Program-made: the position numbers and the translations under genes
The notes under the pieces: model-generated
What the model was told of the DNA's origin: nothing
Databases searched by the model: none
What the model saw: the letters and a program-made list of their open reading frames with translations, nothing else
DNA from: Bacillota bacterium
Lineage (GTDB): Bacteria > Bacillota > Clostridia > Tissierellales > MES13
DNA: 64,000 bases
Assembly: GCA_009711785.1 (NCBI GenBank)
Contig: VENA01000030.1
Span: 42,912-106,911, forward strand
Reading direction: 5' to 3'
In this document: piece by piece, positions 17,375 through 26,256 of the stretch
How the letters are laid out: every line of letters starts with the position of its first letter
Position numbering within the stretch: position 1 is the first letter of the stretch

Positions 17375-18772
17375 ATGGGAAAAGTAAAAATTACAGAAAC
17401 AATTTTTAGGGATGCTCATCAATCTTTAATGGCAACTAGAATGAAAACAGAAGAAATGTTACCTATAGCAGAAAAATTAGATGAAGTAGGCTATCATTCT
17501 TTAGAAGTATGGGGAGGAGCTACTTTTGATGCTTGTCTTAGGTTTTTAAATGAAGACCCTTGGGAAAGATTAAGAAAACTAAGAAAAGTAATAAAAAATA
17601 CTAAACTCCAAATGCTGTTGAGAGGACAAAACCTACTAGGCTATAAAAATTATCCCGATGATGTAGTTAAAGAGTTTGTAAAAAAAGCTATCGAGAATGG
17701 TATAGATATAATTAGGATCTTTGATGCTCTAAATGATGTAAGAAATTTAAAAACAGCTATAAAAGCTACTAAAAAGGCTGGAGGACATGCTCAAGCTGCA
17801 ATATCCTATACTACAAGCCCAGTACATAATATTGATTATTATATTAACGTAGCTAAGGATATGGAAAAAATAGGAGCAGATTCTATATGTATCAAAGATA
17901 TGTCAGGAATTTTATTACCTTATACAGCTGTAAAACTAATAAAGAAGCTTAAACAGAATATCAAAATTCCTATTCAACTACATTCTCATTTTACCAGTGG
18001 AATTGCTAACCAAACTTACCTTAAAGCTATAGAATCTGGAGTAGATATAGTTGATACTGCATTATCACCCTTAGGGATGGGAACAAGTCAACCTGCAACT
18101 GAGCCTATGGTAGCATCTTTACAAAATTCCCCATATGACCCAAATTTAGATTTGAATTTATTAAATGAAATAGCTGAATATTTTAGACCAATAAAAGATA
18201 AATATATGAAAGAAGGTATTATAAATCCTAAAGTACTTGGTGTAAATGCAAAAACACTAATATATCAAGTACCCGGAGGCATGCTTTCTAATTTAGTTTC
18301 TCAACTTGAGCAGCAAGGCTCTTTAGATAAATATGAAAAAGTCTTAGATGAGGTGCCTAAAGTAAGAAAAGATTTGGGATATCCACCATTAGTAACCCCT
18401 ATGAGTCAAATGGTAGGAACACAAGCTGTTTTTAATGTGATTTTAGAAGAAAGATATAAAATGGTTCCTTCAGAGATTAAAAATTATGTTAAAGGTCTTT
18501 ATGGAAAGCCTACAGTAGATATAAAAGAAGACATTAAAAAGAAAATAATAGGTGATAAAGAAATATATACAGGGAGACCAGCTGATTTATTAAAACCAAA
18601 ATTAGAAGAATACGAAAAAGAAATTAAAGAATATATAGAACAGGATGAAGATATTTTATCCTACGCATTATTTCCACAGGTTGCTATGAAATTTTTTAAA
18701 TATAGGCAAGCTGAAAAATATAAAATTGATAATACTTTACTTGATCAAGAAGATAAAACATATCCTATTTAA
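17375..18772 (+). CDS. oadA: carboxyltransferase subunit (oxaloacetate decarboxylase alpha / pyruvate carboxylase B type), no biotin domain
   Basis: 465 residues. The TIM-barrel carboxyltransferase features are present: FRDAHQSL near residue 11, the lysine in ICIKDMSG that can be carbamylated, and the metal pair LHSHF. A conserved carboxylase C-terminal domain follows. The protein ends where the biotinyl domain would begin and no AMKM motif exists, so the biotin carrier must be a separate protein encoded outside the window. It could move CO2 between pyruvate/oxaloacetate and biotin. GGAGGGG precedes the ATG. Confidence 0.87.
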   Translation: MGKVKITETIFRDAHQSLMATRMKTEEMLPIAEKLDEVGYHSLEVWGGATFDACLRFLNEDPWERLRKLRKVIKNTKLQMLLRGQNLLGYKNYPDDVVKEFVKKAIENGIDIIRIFDALNDVRNLKTAIKATKKAGGHAQAAISYTTSPVHNIDYYINVAKDMEKIGADSICIKDMSGILLPYTAVKLIKKLKQNIKIPIQLHSHFTSGIANQTYLKAIESGVDIVDTALSPLGMGTSQPATEPMVASLQNSPYDPNLDLNLLNEIAEYFRPIKDKYMKEGIINPKVLGVNAKTLIYQVPGGMLSNLVSQLEQQGSLDKYEKVLDEVPKVRKDLGYPPLVTPMSQMVGTQAVFNVILEERYKMVPSEIKNYVKGLYGKPTVDIKEDIKKKIIGDKEIYTGRPADLLKPKLEEYEKEIKEYIEQDEDILSYALFPQVAMKFFKYRQAEKYKIDNTLLDQEDKTYPI

Positions 18773-18815
18773 AAGAAAAGCTCCTTACAAGGGGTCTATT
18801 TCTTTTCAACAGGTC
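18772..18815 (+). terminator. terminator after oadA
   Basis: CTCCTT and AAGGGG form a small stem inside an outer AAAAGAAA/TTTCTTTT pairing; a T-rich stretch follows. The convergent gene ends at the same place, so it may serve both strands. Confidence 0.5.
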
Positions 18816-19444
18816 TCATGAAGATATATTTTAGTATATCTGTTACTTTTATAAGAGATAACTTTAACTTTAGTATTATTAGGGATTGATAATCCACATT
18901 TTAAACAAACAAAATTTGATTTTTTCACAACATCATAAGAGGATTTAGTTTCTAGATTTCCATATTTAGACCAACTTTTCCATCCAGTTTTACATAATTT
19001 TTTACGATTTTGATAATCGGCATAAACCCATTTTAAAATACTATGAAAATGAAAAGGATACTTAGTATATCTTATAAAATCTACTGGTAAACCTAAAGAA
19101 ATTGTGTATTCTTCAAAGGAATTTTCGATTTTAGTTTGTAGTGGTTCTCCTATTTTTGTACTTTTAAAATCGTAATTTTCACTTTTAAGCCATTTTCTTA
19201 ATTTATCAAACATATAACCTCTACAAACATAAATTTTTTCATTTTTATTAACTTTAAGTTTATTAAATAATTCTTTTACAATTGTAACAACACAATCTAA
19301 ATAAACCTTATTTTTAAAATTTTTTTTATTATACAGTTTAAGCGGAATTATTTTATAGTAAAAGTCATTGGTTTCAGTTCTTATAACACCAATACAAGTA
19401 CCACCTACTAAACTTCCGCTTCCTGCATCATCTATTTGGATCAA
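18806..19444 (-). CDS. unknown protein with RNase H-like start and C-terminal zinc-finger-like motif
   Basis: About 212 residues. The N-terminus (IQIDDAGSGSLVGGTCIGVI) looks like the first strand pair of an RNase H-fold protein with its metal-binding aspartate. The C-terminus has CLKCG and a final HETC, which could bind zinc. A conserved stretch HFHSILKWVYADYQNRKK lies in the middle. I recognise no named family. TTG 19444 is chosen because GAGGTG lies 6 bases before it; a GTG 9 bases earlier overlaps that site. Divergent from surE. Confidence 0.65.
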   Translation of the reverse strand: MIQIDDAGSGSLVGGTCIGVIRTETNDFYYKIIPLKLYNKKNFKNKVYLDCVVTIVKELFNKLKVNKNEKIYVCRGYMFDKLRKWLKSENYDFKSTKIGEPLQTKIENSFEEYTISLGLPVDFIRYTKYPFHFHSILKWVYADYQNRKKLCKTGWKSWSKYGNLETKSSYDVVKKSNFVCLKCGLSIPNNTKVKVISYKSNRYTKIYLHETC

Positions 19445-19522
19445 ATTGATCACCTCAAATAATTAAATATAGACTTATTATTTGCAATATTATACTTATA
19501 TATTAATAAGGAGGAATATTTT

Positions 19523-20296
19523 ATGAAAATTTTAATAACTAACGACGATGGCATTAATGCTTTAGGGATAAAAAGATTAGCAGAGGAATTAATAAAAATT
19601 GCTGAAATAACAATTATAGCACCTGATAGAGAAAGAAGTGCCTCTGGTCATTCGATAACTATGCATAATCCATTAAGAATTGAAAAATCAGAATTATATG
19701 GTGAAAATATTGATGCGTGGCAAATAAATGGTACACCTAGTGATTGTATAAAAATAGGAATAGAATCTATTCTGAAAGAAAAACCTGACTTAGTGGTTTC
19801 AGGAATTAACAATGGGCCTAATTTGGGAACTGATGTTTTATATTCTGGAACTGTATCAGCAGCAATAGAAGGAGCAATCCACGAAGTACCTTCGGTAGCA
19901 ATTTCCATATCAGGAATTAATAGAAAAATTAACTATGAAGGTGCTGCTTTATATTCTTGCAAATTAGTTAAGGATATTTTAGATAATTATTCTGAAAATA
20001 ATATGGTATTTAATATTAATGTTCCATCATTATTACCAGAGGAAATAAAAGGGATTAGGCCGACAGAACTTAGTAATAGACGTTATAATAACACATATGA
20101 AAAAAGAAGGGATCCAATGGGCAGATATTATTATTGGTTATCTGGTGAATTAAAGCAATTAGAAAACAATAATAATAGCGATATAAAGGCTATAGAAGAT
20201 AGCATGATTTCAATAACTCCTCTTCATTTTGATTTAACTGACTATAATTTATTAACTAAAATGAAAAAATGGAAATTTAAAAACACAAATTCGTAA
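19523..20296 (+). CDS. surE: 5'/3'-nucleotidase SurE
   Basis: 257 residues, the usual SurE length. The N-terminal motif ILITNDDGINALG carries the two metal-binding aspartates, and the SGINNGPNLGTDVLYSGTVSAA segment is the family signature. The enzyme dephosphorylates nucleoside monophosphates. AAGGAGG precedes the ATG. It stands alone between a divergent unknown gene and the kor operon promoter. Confidence 0.95.
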   Translation: MKILITNDDGINALGIKRLAEELIKIAEITIIAPDRERSASGHSITMHNPLRIEKSELYGENIDAWQINGTPSDCIKIGIESILKEKPDLVVSGINNGPNLGTDVLYSGTVSAAIEGAIHEVPSVAISISGINRKINYEGAALYSCKLVKDILDNYSENNMVFNINVPSLLPEEIKGIRPTELSNRRYNNTYEKRRDPMGRYYYWLSGELKQLENNNNSDIKAIEDSMISITPLHFDLTDYNLLTKMKKWKFKNTNS

Positions 20297-20371
20297 CGAA
20301 ATATGAAATGTTGCATAAAATGAAATCAAACTTGCAAAAATAAAAAAATATTTAAGAATTTGAAATATAAA

Positions 20372-20400
20372 TTGCAATACTAGTACGCTTTTGGTATGAT
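20372..20400 (+). promoter_or_regulatory. sigma-A-type promoter of the kor operon
   Basis: TTGCAA (20372-20377) and TATGAT (20395-20400) are 17 bases apart and 39 bases upstream of korD. Seen directly; use inferred. Confidence 0.75.
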
Positions 20401-20439
20401 TTAGTTAAAGAATTATAAGAAAATAAGGGGGGCTATTTT

Positions 20440-20655
20440 ATGGCCACAGTTATGGAAAAGGAACTTATAATTAATAAAGAATGGTGTAAAGGTTGTGGAA
20501 TTTGTGTAAACTTTTGCCCAAAGGATGTACTAGAACTAAAAAATGGGATTATTAATGTCAAGGATGAATCCGCATGTATAAAATGTGGACTTTGTGAATT
20601 AAGATGTCCTGACTATGCAATATACTTAGGGGGATTAGAAGATGAAGAAGAATAA
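20440..20655 (+). CDS. korD: 2-oxoacid:ferredoxin oxidoreductase delta subunit (2x[4Fe-4S] ferredoxin)
   Basis: 71 residues with two complete [4Fe-4S] motifs, CKGCGICVNFCP and CIKCGLCELRCP. It passes electrons between the catalytic subunits and a soluble ferredoxin. First gene of a four-gene operon and overlaps korA by 14 bases. AAGGGGGGC precedes the ATG. Confidence 0.93.
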   Translation: MATVMEKELIINKEWCKGCGICVNFCPKDVLELKNGIINVKDESACIKCGLCELRCPDYAIYLGGLEDEEE

Positions 20656-21778
20656 TATTAAATTAATGCAAGGAAATGAAGCATGTGTTGAAGGTGCTTT
20701 AGCTGCAGGGATGAATTTTTTTGCAGGTTATCCTATAACTCCCTCTACTGAAATTGCTGAGATATCTTCACAAAGGCTACCAAGATTTGGTGGTAAATTT
20801 ATTCAAATGGAAGATGAAATTGCAAGTATGGCAGCAACAATTGGTGGAGCTTTAACAGGAGCTAAAGCAATGACTGCTACAAGTGGACCAGGATTTTCAC
20901 TTAAACAAGAAAATATAGGATATGCTTCAATGGCAGAGATACCGTGTGTTATAGTTAATGTTCAAAGGGGAGGTCCAAGTACAGGGTTACCAACTTCTCC
21001 TGCTCAGGGAGATGTAATGCAGGCTAAATGGGGGACTCATGGAGATCATCCCATAATTGCATTAACACCATCCTCTGTAAAAGAAACGTTTGATACTACA
21101 GTGAAAGCGTTTAACCTAGCTGAAAAATATAGAGTACCAGTAGTTTTATTAATGGATGAAGTTATAGCACATATGAGAGAAAAAATAGAAATACCTAAAA
21201 AAGAGGATATTGAAATAATAGATAGAATTAAACCAGACAAAGATGATGCTACTTATCAAGCTTATGAAGTTAAACAAGGAGATATAGTTCCACCTATGGC
21301 TTCTTTTGGAGAAGGATTTAGATACCATGTAACTGGTTTAGTACATGATGAAACTGGATTTCCAAGTAATGACACTGAAATTGCTGATAAGTTAATACAT
21401 AGATTAGTTGATAAGATCAATAATAATGTTGATGATATTTCACTTTATGAAGAATATAAAACAAATGACATAGACACTTTAATCATATCATATGGTAGTA
21501 CAGCAAGATCAGCGAAGACTGCTGTAGATATGGCTAATAATGAAGGATTGAATGTTGGTTTATTTAGACCCATAACAATTTGGCCTACACTTGAAAAACA
21601 AATAATAGATTTAGCAAAAAAAGTAGACAAAATTATAGTTGCTGAAATGAATTTAGGTCAGTACGCACTAGAAGTTGAAAGATTAGCAAGTAAATATACT
21701 CAAGTACATCACTTAGGTAAAATAGATGGAGATCTAATTACACCTAATGAAATACTAAGTAAAATTAAGGAGGTCTAA
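20642..21778 (+). CDS. korA: 2-oxoglutarate:ferredoxin oxidoreductase alpha subunit
   Basis: 378 residues. The GNEACVEGALAAGMNFFAGYPITPSTEIAE start, the FIQMEDEIASMAATIGGALTGAKAMTATSGPGFSL block in this order, and the following PAQGDVMQAKWGTHGD segment are typical of the KorA/VorB group (key parts: GYPITPSTE, EDEIA, TSGPG). It supplies the pyrimidine domain of a thiamine-diphosphate enzyme that oxidises 2-oxoglutarate (or branched 2-oxoacids) to the acyl-CoA, reducing ferredoxin. Substrate is inferred from the subunit order and neighbourhood. Confidence 0.9.
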   Translation: MKKNNIKLMQGNEACVEGALAAGMNFFAGYPITPSTEIAEISSQRLPRFGGKFIQMEDEIASMAATIGGALTGAKAMTATSGPGFSLKQENIGYASMAEIPCVIVNVQRGGPSTGLPTSPAQGDVMQAKWGTHGDHPIIALTPSSVKETFDTTVKAFNLAEKYRVPVVLLMDEVIAHMREKIEIPKKEDIEIIDRIKPDKDDATYQAYEVKQGDIVPPMASFGEGFRYHVTGLVHDETGFPSNDTEIADKLIHRLVDKINNNVDDISLYEEYKTNDIDTLIISYGSTARSAKTAVDMANNEGLNVGLFRPITIWPTLEKQIIDLAKKVDKIIVAEMNLGQYALEVERLASKYTQVHHLGKIDGDLITPNEILSKIKEV

Positions 21779-21780
21779 AG

Positions 21781-22602
21781 GTGTCTAATAAATTAGCTAA
21801 AAAATATTTTAGAATGGATAAGTTACCACATATTTGGTGTCCAGGATGTGGCCACGGAATATTAATGAGGTCAGTAATACAGGCCATTGACAATTTAGGA
21901 TTAAATAAAGATAAAGTATGTGTAGTTTCAGGTATAGGATGTTCTTCTAGAGCTCCAGGATATTTAGATTTTAACACTTTACATACAACACACGGGAGAG
22001 CTTTAGCCTTTGCAACAGGAATAAAGATGGCTAATCCTGATTTACATGTAATAGTAGTCACTGGCGATGGCGATTCTGCTGCAATCGGAGGAAATCACTT
22101 AATACATGCTGCAAGAAGAAATATAGATATTACAACAGTGGTTTTTAATAATAATATATATGGAATGACAGGAGGACAATATTCACCTACAACACCAACA
22201 GGTGATAAAGGTACCACAGCACCTTATGGAAATATAGATAAGAATTTTGATTTATGTAAGTTAGCAAAGGGAGCAGGTTCAACTTATACAGGAAGAGCCA
22301 CAGCATATCATGCAAATCTAATAACAAAATTAGTACAAAAAGGTATAGAAAACAAAGGATTCTCTTTTATAGAAGCCTTAAGTGTATGTCCTACTTATTA
22401 TGGTAGGAAAAACAAAAAAGGAGATGCCTCTGACATGATGAAACACCTTAAAGATGCATCTATAAATGTTAAGGCTGCAAAAAATAAAGCAAATGAAGAA
22501 CTAGAAGATAAGATTATAATAGGAGAGTTATATAAATCTCAAGAACCTGAATACACAGAACAATATAAAAGAATAATTAATCGCTTTAAGAAGGAGAGAT
22601 AA
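21781..22602 (+). CDS. korB: 2-oxoglutarate:ferredoxin oxidoreductase beta subunit
   Basis: 273 residues binding thiamine diphosphate: the GDGDSAAIGGNHL motif near residue 98 followed by NNNIYGMTGGQ. N-terminal WCPGCGHG and a further cysteine pair (GIGCSSR) are typical of KorB Fe-S/TPP binding. GTG start two bases after the korA stop and after AGGAGG. Works with the flanking alpha and gamma subunits. Confidence 0.93.
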   Translation: MSNKLAKKYFRMDKLPHIWCPGCGHGILMRSVIQAIDNLGLNKDKVCVVSGIGCSSRAPGYLDFNTLHTTHGRALAFATGIKMANPDLHVIVVTGDGDSAAIGGNHLIHAARRNIDITTVVFNNNIYGMTGGQYSPTTPTGDKGTTAPYGNIDKNFDLCKLAKGAGSTYTGRATAYHANLITKLVQKGIENKGFSFIEALSVCPTYYGRKNKKGDASDMMKHLKDASINVKAAKNKANEELEDKIIIGELYKSQEPEYTEQYKRIINRFKKER

Positions 22603-22605
22603 ATT

Positions 22606-23139
22606 ATGATAAAGCAAAATGAAATTAGATTAAGTGGTTCAGGTGGACAGGGACTAATACTAGCTGGTATAATATTAGCAGAGGCAGCATTATTAGATGG
22701 TAAAAATGCTGTTCAGTCGCAATCCTATGGACCTGAAGCTAGAGGAGGAGCTAGTAAAGCTGAAGTAATTATAAGTGAAAATGATATAAATTATCCTAAA
22801 GTACAAAAATGTGATATTTTACTTTCCTTAACTGAAAAGGCATGTGATAAATACTTGAAGACTTTAAAAAGTGGCGGTGTATTAATTTTAGATAGTTCAG
22901 TTGATACACCAAAAAGAGATGATATAAAAGTTTATAAACTGCCTATAATTAATACTGCAACAGAAAAACTTGGAAAAGTAATGGTATCAAATATAGTAGC
23001 TTTAGGGGCATTAAATGGAATCACTAAAATTGTTTCAGCAGAATCATTGAAAAAAGCAGTTTTAAGCAGAGTTCCTAGAGGTACAGAAGATTTAAATGAA
23101 AAAGCATTTAATGAAGGATTGACATTAGGAAATAGTTAA
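22606..23139 (+). CDS. korC: 2-oxoglutarate:ferredoxin oxidoreductase gamma subunit
   Basis: 177 residues of the POR gamma domain: LSGSGGQGLILAG at the N-terminus and the QSYGPEARGGASKAEV motif that contacts the CoA side. It begins 3 bases after korB and ends the catalytic set. A regulator gene follows 14 bases later, probably in the same transcript. Confidence 0.93.
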   Translation: MIKQNEIRLSGSGGQGLILAGIILAEAALLDGKNAVQSQSYGPEARGGASKAEVIISENDINYPKVQKCDILLSLTEKACDKYLKTLKSGGVLILDSSVDTPKRDDIKVYKLPIINTATEKLGKVMVSNIVALGALNGITKIVSAESLKKAVLSRVPRGTEDLNEKAFNEGLTLGNS

Positions 23140-23153
23140 GGAATGATTATATT

Positions 23154-24041
23154 ATGGAAGAAAGTAAAAGAGATTTATTAAAACTAATACAGCTTAATTT
23201 TAATCGATTAAGTAAAGGACAAAAGCTAATAGCTCAATATATTACTTCACACTATGATAAAGCAGCTTTTATGACTGCTTCAAAACTTGGTGAAAAGGTA
23301 GGGGTAAGTGAGTCTACTGTTGTTAGATTTGCTAATGCTTTAGGATTTTCTGGTTATCCAAGTTTACAAAGGTCATTACAGGAGTTAATAAAAAATAAAT
23401 TAACAACTGTACAAAGGTTAGGTATGGCTGATGATTTATCAAATAAGGATGTGTTTTTAAAAAAGATATTAAGAGCCGATATGGATAATATTAGGTCTAC
23501 ACTTGATGAAATAGATACTGAAACTTTTGAAGAAGTTGTTGATATTATCTGTAATGCAAAGAGGATATACGTTCTTGGGCTGAGAAGTTCTACTGCATTA
23601 GCAGGATACTTAGGATTTTACTTAAGTTTAATCTCTGACAATGTAAAAGTGGTAAGTTTTGGTATGAGCGATATCTTTGAGCAATTATTAAGAGTAAGTG
23701 AGGAAGACTTAGTAATAGGTATTAGTTACCCTAGGTATTCTAGAAAAACTATAGAAGCATTAAGATATGTTCAAAAACGTAATTGCAAAATTGTAGGAAT
23801 TTCTGATAGTCTGATATCTCCTATTGCTAGTATAGCTGACCATACTTTAGTAGCTAGAAGTAATATGGTTTCCTTTGTTGATTCATTAATAGCACCTATG
23901 AGCTTAATTAATGCACTTATTATTGCTATAGGTATGAGAAATAAGGACGAAGTAACTAAATACTTCAAAAGATTAGAAGATATTTGGGATGAATATAACA
24001 TTTATGGAGGAAAAGAAAGATCCGATATATTTACATTTTAA
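23154..24041 (+). CDS. MurR/RpiR family transcriptional regulator
   Basis: 295 residues: an N-terminal RpiR helix-turn-helix (about residues 1-80, with TASKLGEKVGVSESTVVRFANALGF in two adjacent helices) and a SIS sugar-phosphate binding domain (about 120-260, with YVLGLRSST). Members respond to phosphosugars or amino-sugar phosphates. Co-transcription with kor is suggested by the 14-base gap and the shared terminator, but the effector cannot be read. Confidence 0.88.
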   Translation: MEESKRDLLKLIQLNFNRLSKGQKLIAQYITSHYDKAAFMTASKLGEKVGVSESTVVRFANALGFSGYPSLQRSLQELIKNKLTTVQRLGMADDLSNKDVFLKKILRADMDNIRSTLDEIDTETFEEVVDIICNAKRIYVLGLRSSTALAGYLGFYLSLISDNVKVVSFGMSDIFEQLLRVSEEDLVIGISYPRYSRKTIEALRYVQKRNCKIVGISDSLISPIASIADHTLVARSNMVSFVDSLIAPMSLINALIIAIGMRNKDEVTKYFKRLEDIWDEYNIYGGKERSDIFTF

Positions 24042-24045
24042 TTTA

Positions 24046-24076
24046 AAGCTGGCGATATAAATCGCCAGCTTTTTTC
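24046..24076 (+). terminator. terminator after kor-rpiR
   Basis: AAGCTGGCGAT and ATCGCCAGCTT form a perfect stem followed by TTTTT. Confidence 0.9.
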
Positions 24077-24112
24077 ATATATTAATATAAAATGGAATAA
24101 AAGAGGGTAATT

Positions 24113-24700
24113 ATGAATAGATTATATGTTGTTAGACATGGAGAATCTAAATGGAATTTATCAAACAAATTACAAGGCCAAAAGAATATTTCTTTAACAT
24201 TAAAGGGTATAAGTCAAGCAATGAAATTAGCACATAATCTAAGAGAAGAACAAATAGATTATATATATAGTAGTGATTTAAAAAGAGCTTATGCCACAGC
24301 AAAAATTATTGGAAATGTTTTAAATAAAAAAGTATATCCGGATAAAGGATTGAGAGAACGTTCCTTTGGTAAGTGGGAAGGTTTAACTAATATACAAATA
24401 AAAAAGTTATATAGACATAAATATGAATTATGGAGTAAGCATCCTCAAAATGTAAAGATACCAAAGGGTGAAACTTTTCAAGAAGTAAAAAATAGATCAA
24501 TTAAGACATTAAATTCAATTATAAATAAACATAGAAATAAAAATATACTAATAGTTTCCCATAGTGTTGTAGTAAAAATATTAATAATGGAAACATTAAA
24601 ATTAGATAATCAATTATATAAAAAAATCCAACTAAAAAATTGTGATTTAAACATAATAGATTTAAAAAATAGAGAAATAATATCTAATAAATTTAAATAG
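24113..24700 (+). CDS. histidine phosphatase family protein
   Basis: 195 residues of the phosphoglycerate mutase-like phosphatase fold. The RHGE motif (R8, H9) gives the phosphohistidine, SSDLKRAYATA and LRERSFGKWEG are conserved core segments, and VSHSVVVK carries the second histidine. Members include PhoE-type broad phosphatases and alpha-ribazole phosphatase; substrate not resolved. AGAGGG precedes the ATG. Confidence 0.88.
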   Translation: MNRLYVVRHGESKWNLSNKLQGQKNISLTLKGISQAMKLAHNLREEQIDYIYSSDLKRAYATAKIIGNVLNKKVYPDKGLRERSFGKWEGLTNIQIKKLYRHKYELWSKHPQNVKIPKGETFQEVKNRSIKTLNSIINKHRNKNILIVSHSVVVKILIMETLKLDNQLYKKIQLKNCDLNIIDLKNREIISNKFK

Positions 24701-24710
24701 GGAGGTTTTT

Positions 24711-25151
24711 ATGTATAAATTGAAGTTATTATTTAATAAAATTGAATCATTAATATTAATTTTATGTTTATTTTTAATAGTTACAATTTTTATGTTACAG
24801 GGGTTTGTAAAGACTAATAATCTTGAGACAATTTCATATAAAGCTAAGAATCAAAGTCTATTAAATACTTATATGAAAAAAGGTGTTATAAAATTAGAAC
24901 TACAAAATAATCAAGAATATGAAGAGATAAAAGTATTAGTAAATGGTGAGGTGACAGGCAATTTTAAAGATAAACAAATAACTATAGAAGTCTATAATAA
25001 TGATATTATTGAAATAAAAAATACATCTTATAATGAAAATTTAAAGGTGAAAATTTGTAAAACTAGTGATAATATAAAATTCCCAAAAACAAATTCAATA
25101 TATAATATAAAAGGATCACTAGATATTTTGAGTAGAGTTATTATAAAATAA
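24711..25151 (+). CDS. unknown single-pass anchored protein
   Basis: 146 residues with one membrane segment (about 14-31) and an outward region of short beta-like repeats (VKVLVNGEVTGNFKDK, then IEVYNNDIIEIKN) that looks Ig-like. No family recognised. It sits 10 bases after the phosphatase gene and upstream of the decayed aroH and cmk; GGGAGG precedes the ATG. A cell-surface or periplasm-side role is inferred only from topology. Confidence 0.65.
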   Translation: MYKLKLLFNKIESLILILCLFLIVTIFMLQGFVKTNNLETISYKAKNQSLLNTYMKKGVIKLELQNNQEYEEIKVLVNGEVTGNFKDKQITIEVYNNDIIEIKNTSYNENLKVKICKTSDNIKFPKTNSIYNIKGSLDILSRVIIK

Positions 25152-25205
25152 CCTTGAGTAGTTATTAATTTTGGTATATAATTAATAATCAGAAAGTGGA
25201 CCTCT

Positions 25206-25542
25206 ATGGGTACTTTAACTATAAGAGAGGCAATAACAGTTAAAAATAATATATAAGAAGACATAGTTTATTATGCTAAAGTATTACTTGTACAATAACT
25301 AAAAAACATATGAATAAGGAAAAAAATAATTATCATTTTTCCCTGTACTTGTGATCTAAACCAAAACATACCTGCATAAACGACTAGAGATTTAGGTTTA
25401 ACTTATTGTAGTTTATTGTATTTAGGGAATGGAAGATGAAAATAGCTTTAGAAAATGTATAGGGATTTTAATTTTTATTAATAAAGATAAGATACAAAAT
25501 CATTTAAAAGATGTAAAATTATTAAGATCTGATTTAACATAA
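25206..25542 (+). pseudogene. aroH: decayed chorismate mutase (aroH)
   Basis: Translating in two frames recovers an AroH-type chorismate mutase. The first frame gives TIREAITVKNN, then after stops DLNQNIPA and TTRDLGLTYCSLL, matching the AroH pattern AIRGAxTVENN, DLNAAFPA, AARELGWTYVPLL. A frame change near 25425 then gives MEDENSFRKCIGILIFINKDK and LLRSDLT, matching the CIRVLxHxNTDK and LRPDL end. At least five in-frame stops and one frameshift interrupt it, so no functional product is expected. It fills the gap before cmk. Confidence 0.75.
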
Positions 25543-25596
25543 TTCTTAGAAAATAAACTACTTAATCAGTAGTCACTTTTTCTTAGGAGGAATAAG

Positions 25597-26253
25597 ATGA
25601 AGAATATTGTAATTGCAATTGATGGACCTGCTGGTGCTGGAAAGAGTACTATCGCGAAAATATTAGCTGAAAGATTAAATATTATTTATATAGATACGGG
25701 AGCAATGTATAGAGCTTTTACATATAAATTTTTAAAGAGTAAAAAAACTTTCGAAGATAAAGAAGCTATTAAAGAAATGTTAGATAATACTGAAATAGAT
25801 TTTAGAGACAATCATATTTTTCTAGATGGTAAAATAGTAGATAATGAAATAAGAAAAAATGAAGTAAGTAAGAATGTATCAAATATTGCTAAGATTAAAG
25901 AAGTAAGAGAAAAATTAGTACTATTACAACGTAAGATTGCAAATAATAAAAGTGTAGTAATGGATGGCAGAGATATTGGCAGTAACGTTTTCCCTAATGC
26001 TGATTATAAATTTTTTATAAATGCATCGGCACATGAAAGGGGAATAAGAAGATATAAAGAACTAAAAAAGAAGGAAAAATCAATTGAGTTAGAGAATATA
26101 ATAAATGAAATTAAACAACGTGATGAAATAGATAGTACAAGAAAATTAGCTCCTTTAATTAAAACTGAGGATGCAATAGAAATTAATACAACAGATTTAA
26201 CCATAGAAGAAACTATTGAAAAGGTACTTAGTAACATAACAGAAAGGGGGTAA
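25597..26253 (+). CDS. cmk: cytidylate kinase
   Basis: 218 residues with the P-loop IDGPAGAGKSTIAK (residues 6-19), the IDTGAMYRA segment and DGRDIGSNVFPNAD typical of bacterial CMP kinase. It makes CDP/dCDP from CMP/dCMP. TTAGGAGG precedes the ATG. It leads the cmk-plsC-ispH/rpsA operon that is common in Clostridia. Confidence 0.96.
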   Translation: MKNIVIAIDGPAGAGKSTIAKILAERLNIIYIDTGAMYRAFTYKFLKSKKTFEDKEAIKEMLDNTEIDFRDNHIFLDGKIVDNEIRKNEVSKNVSNIAKIKEVREKLVLLQRKIANNKSVVMDGRDIGSNVFPNADYKFFINASAHERGIRRYKELKKKEKSIELENIINEIKQRDEIDSTRKLAPLIKTEDAIEINTTDLTIEETIEKVLSNITERG

Positions 26254-26256
26254 CTA

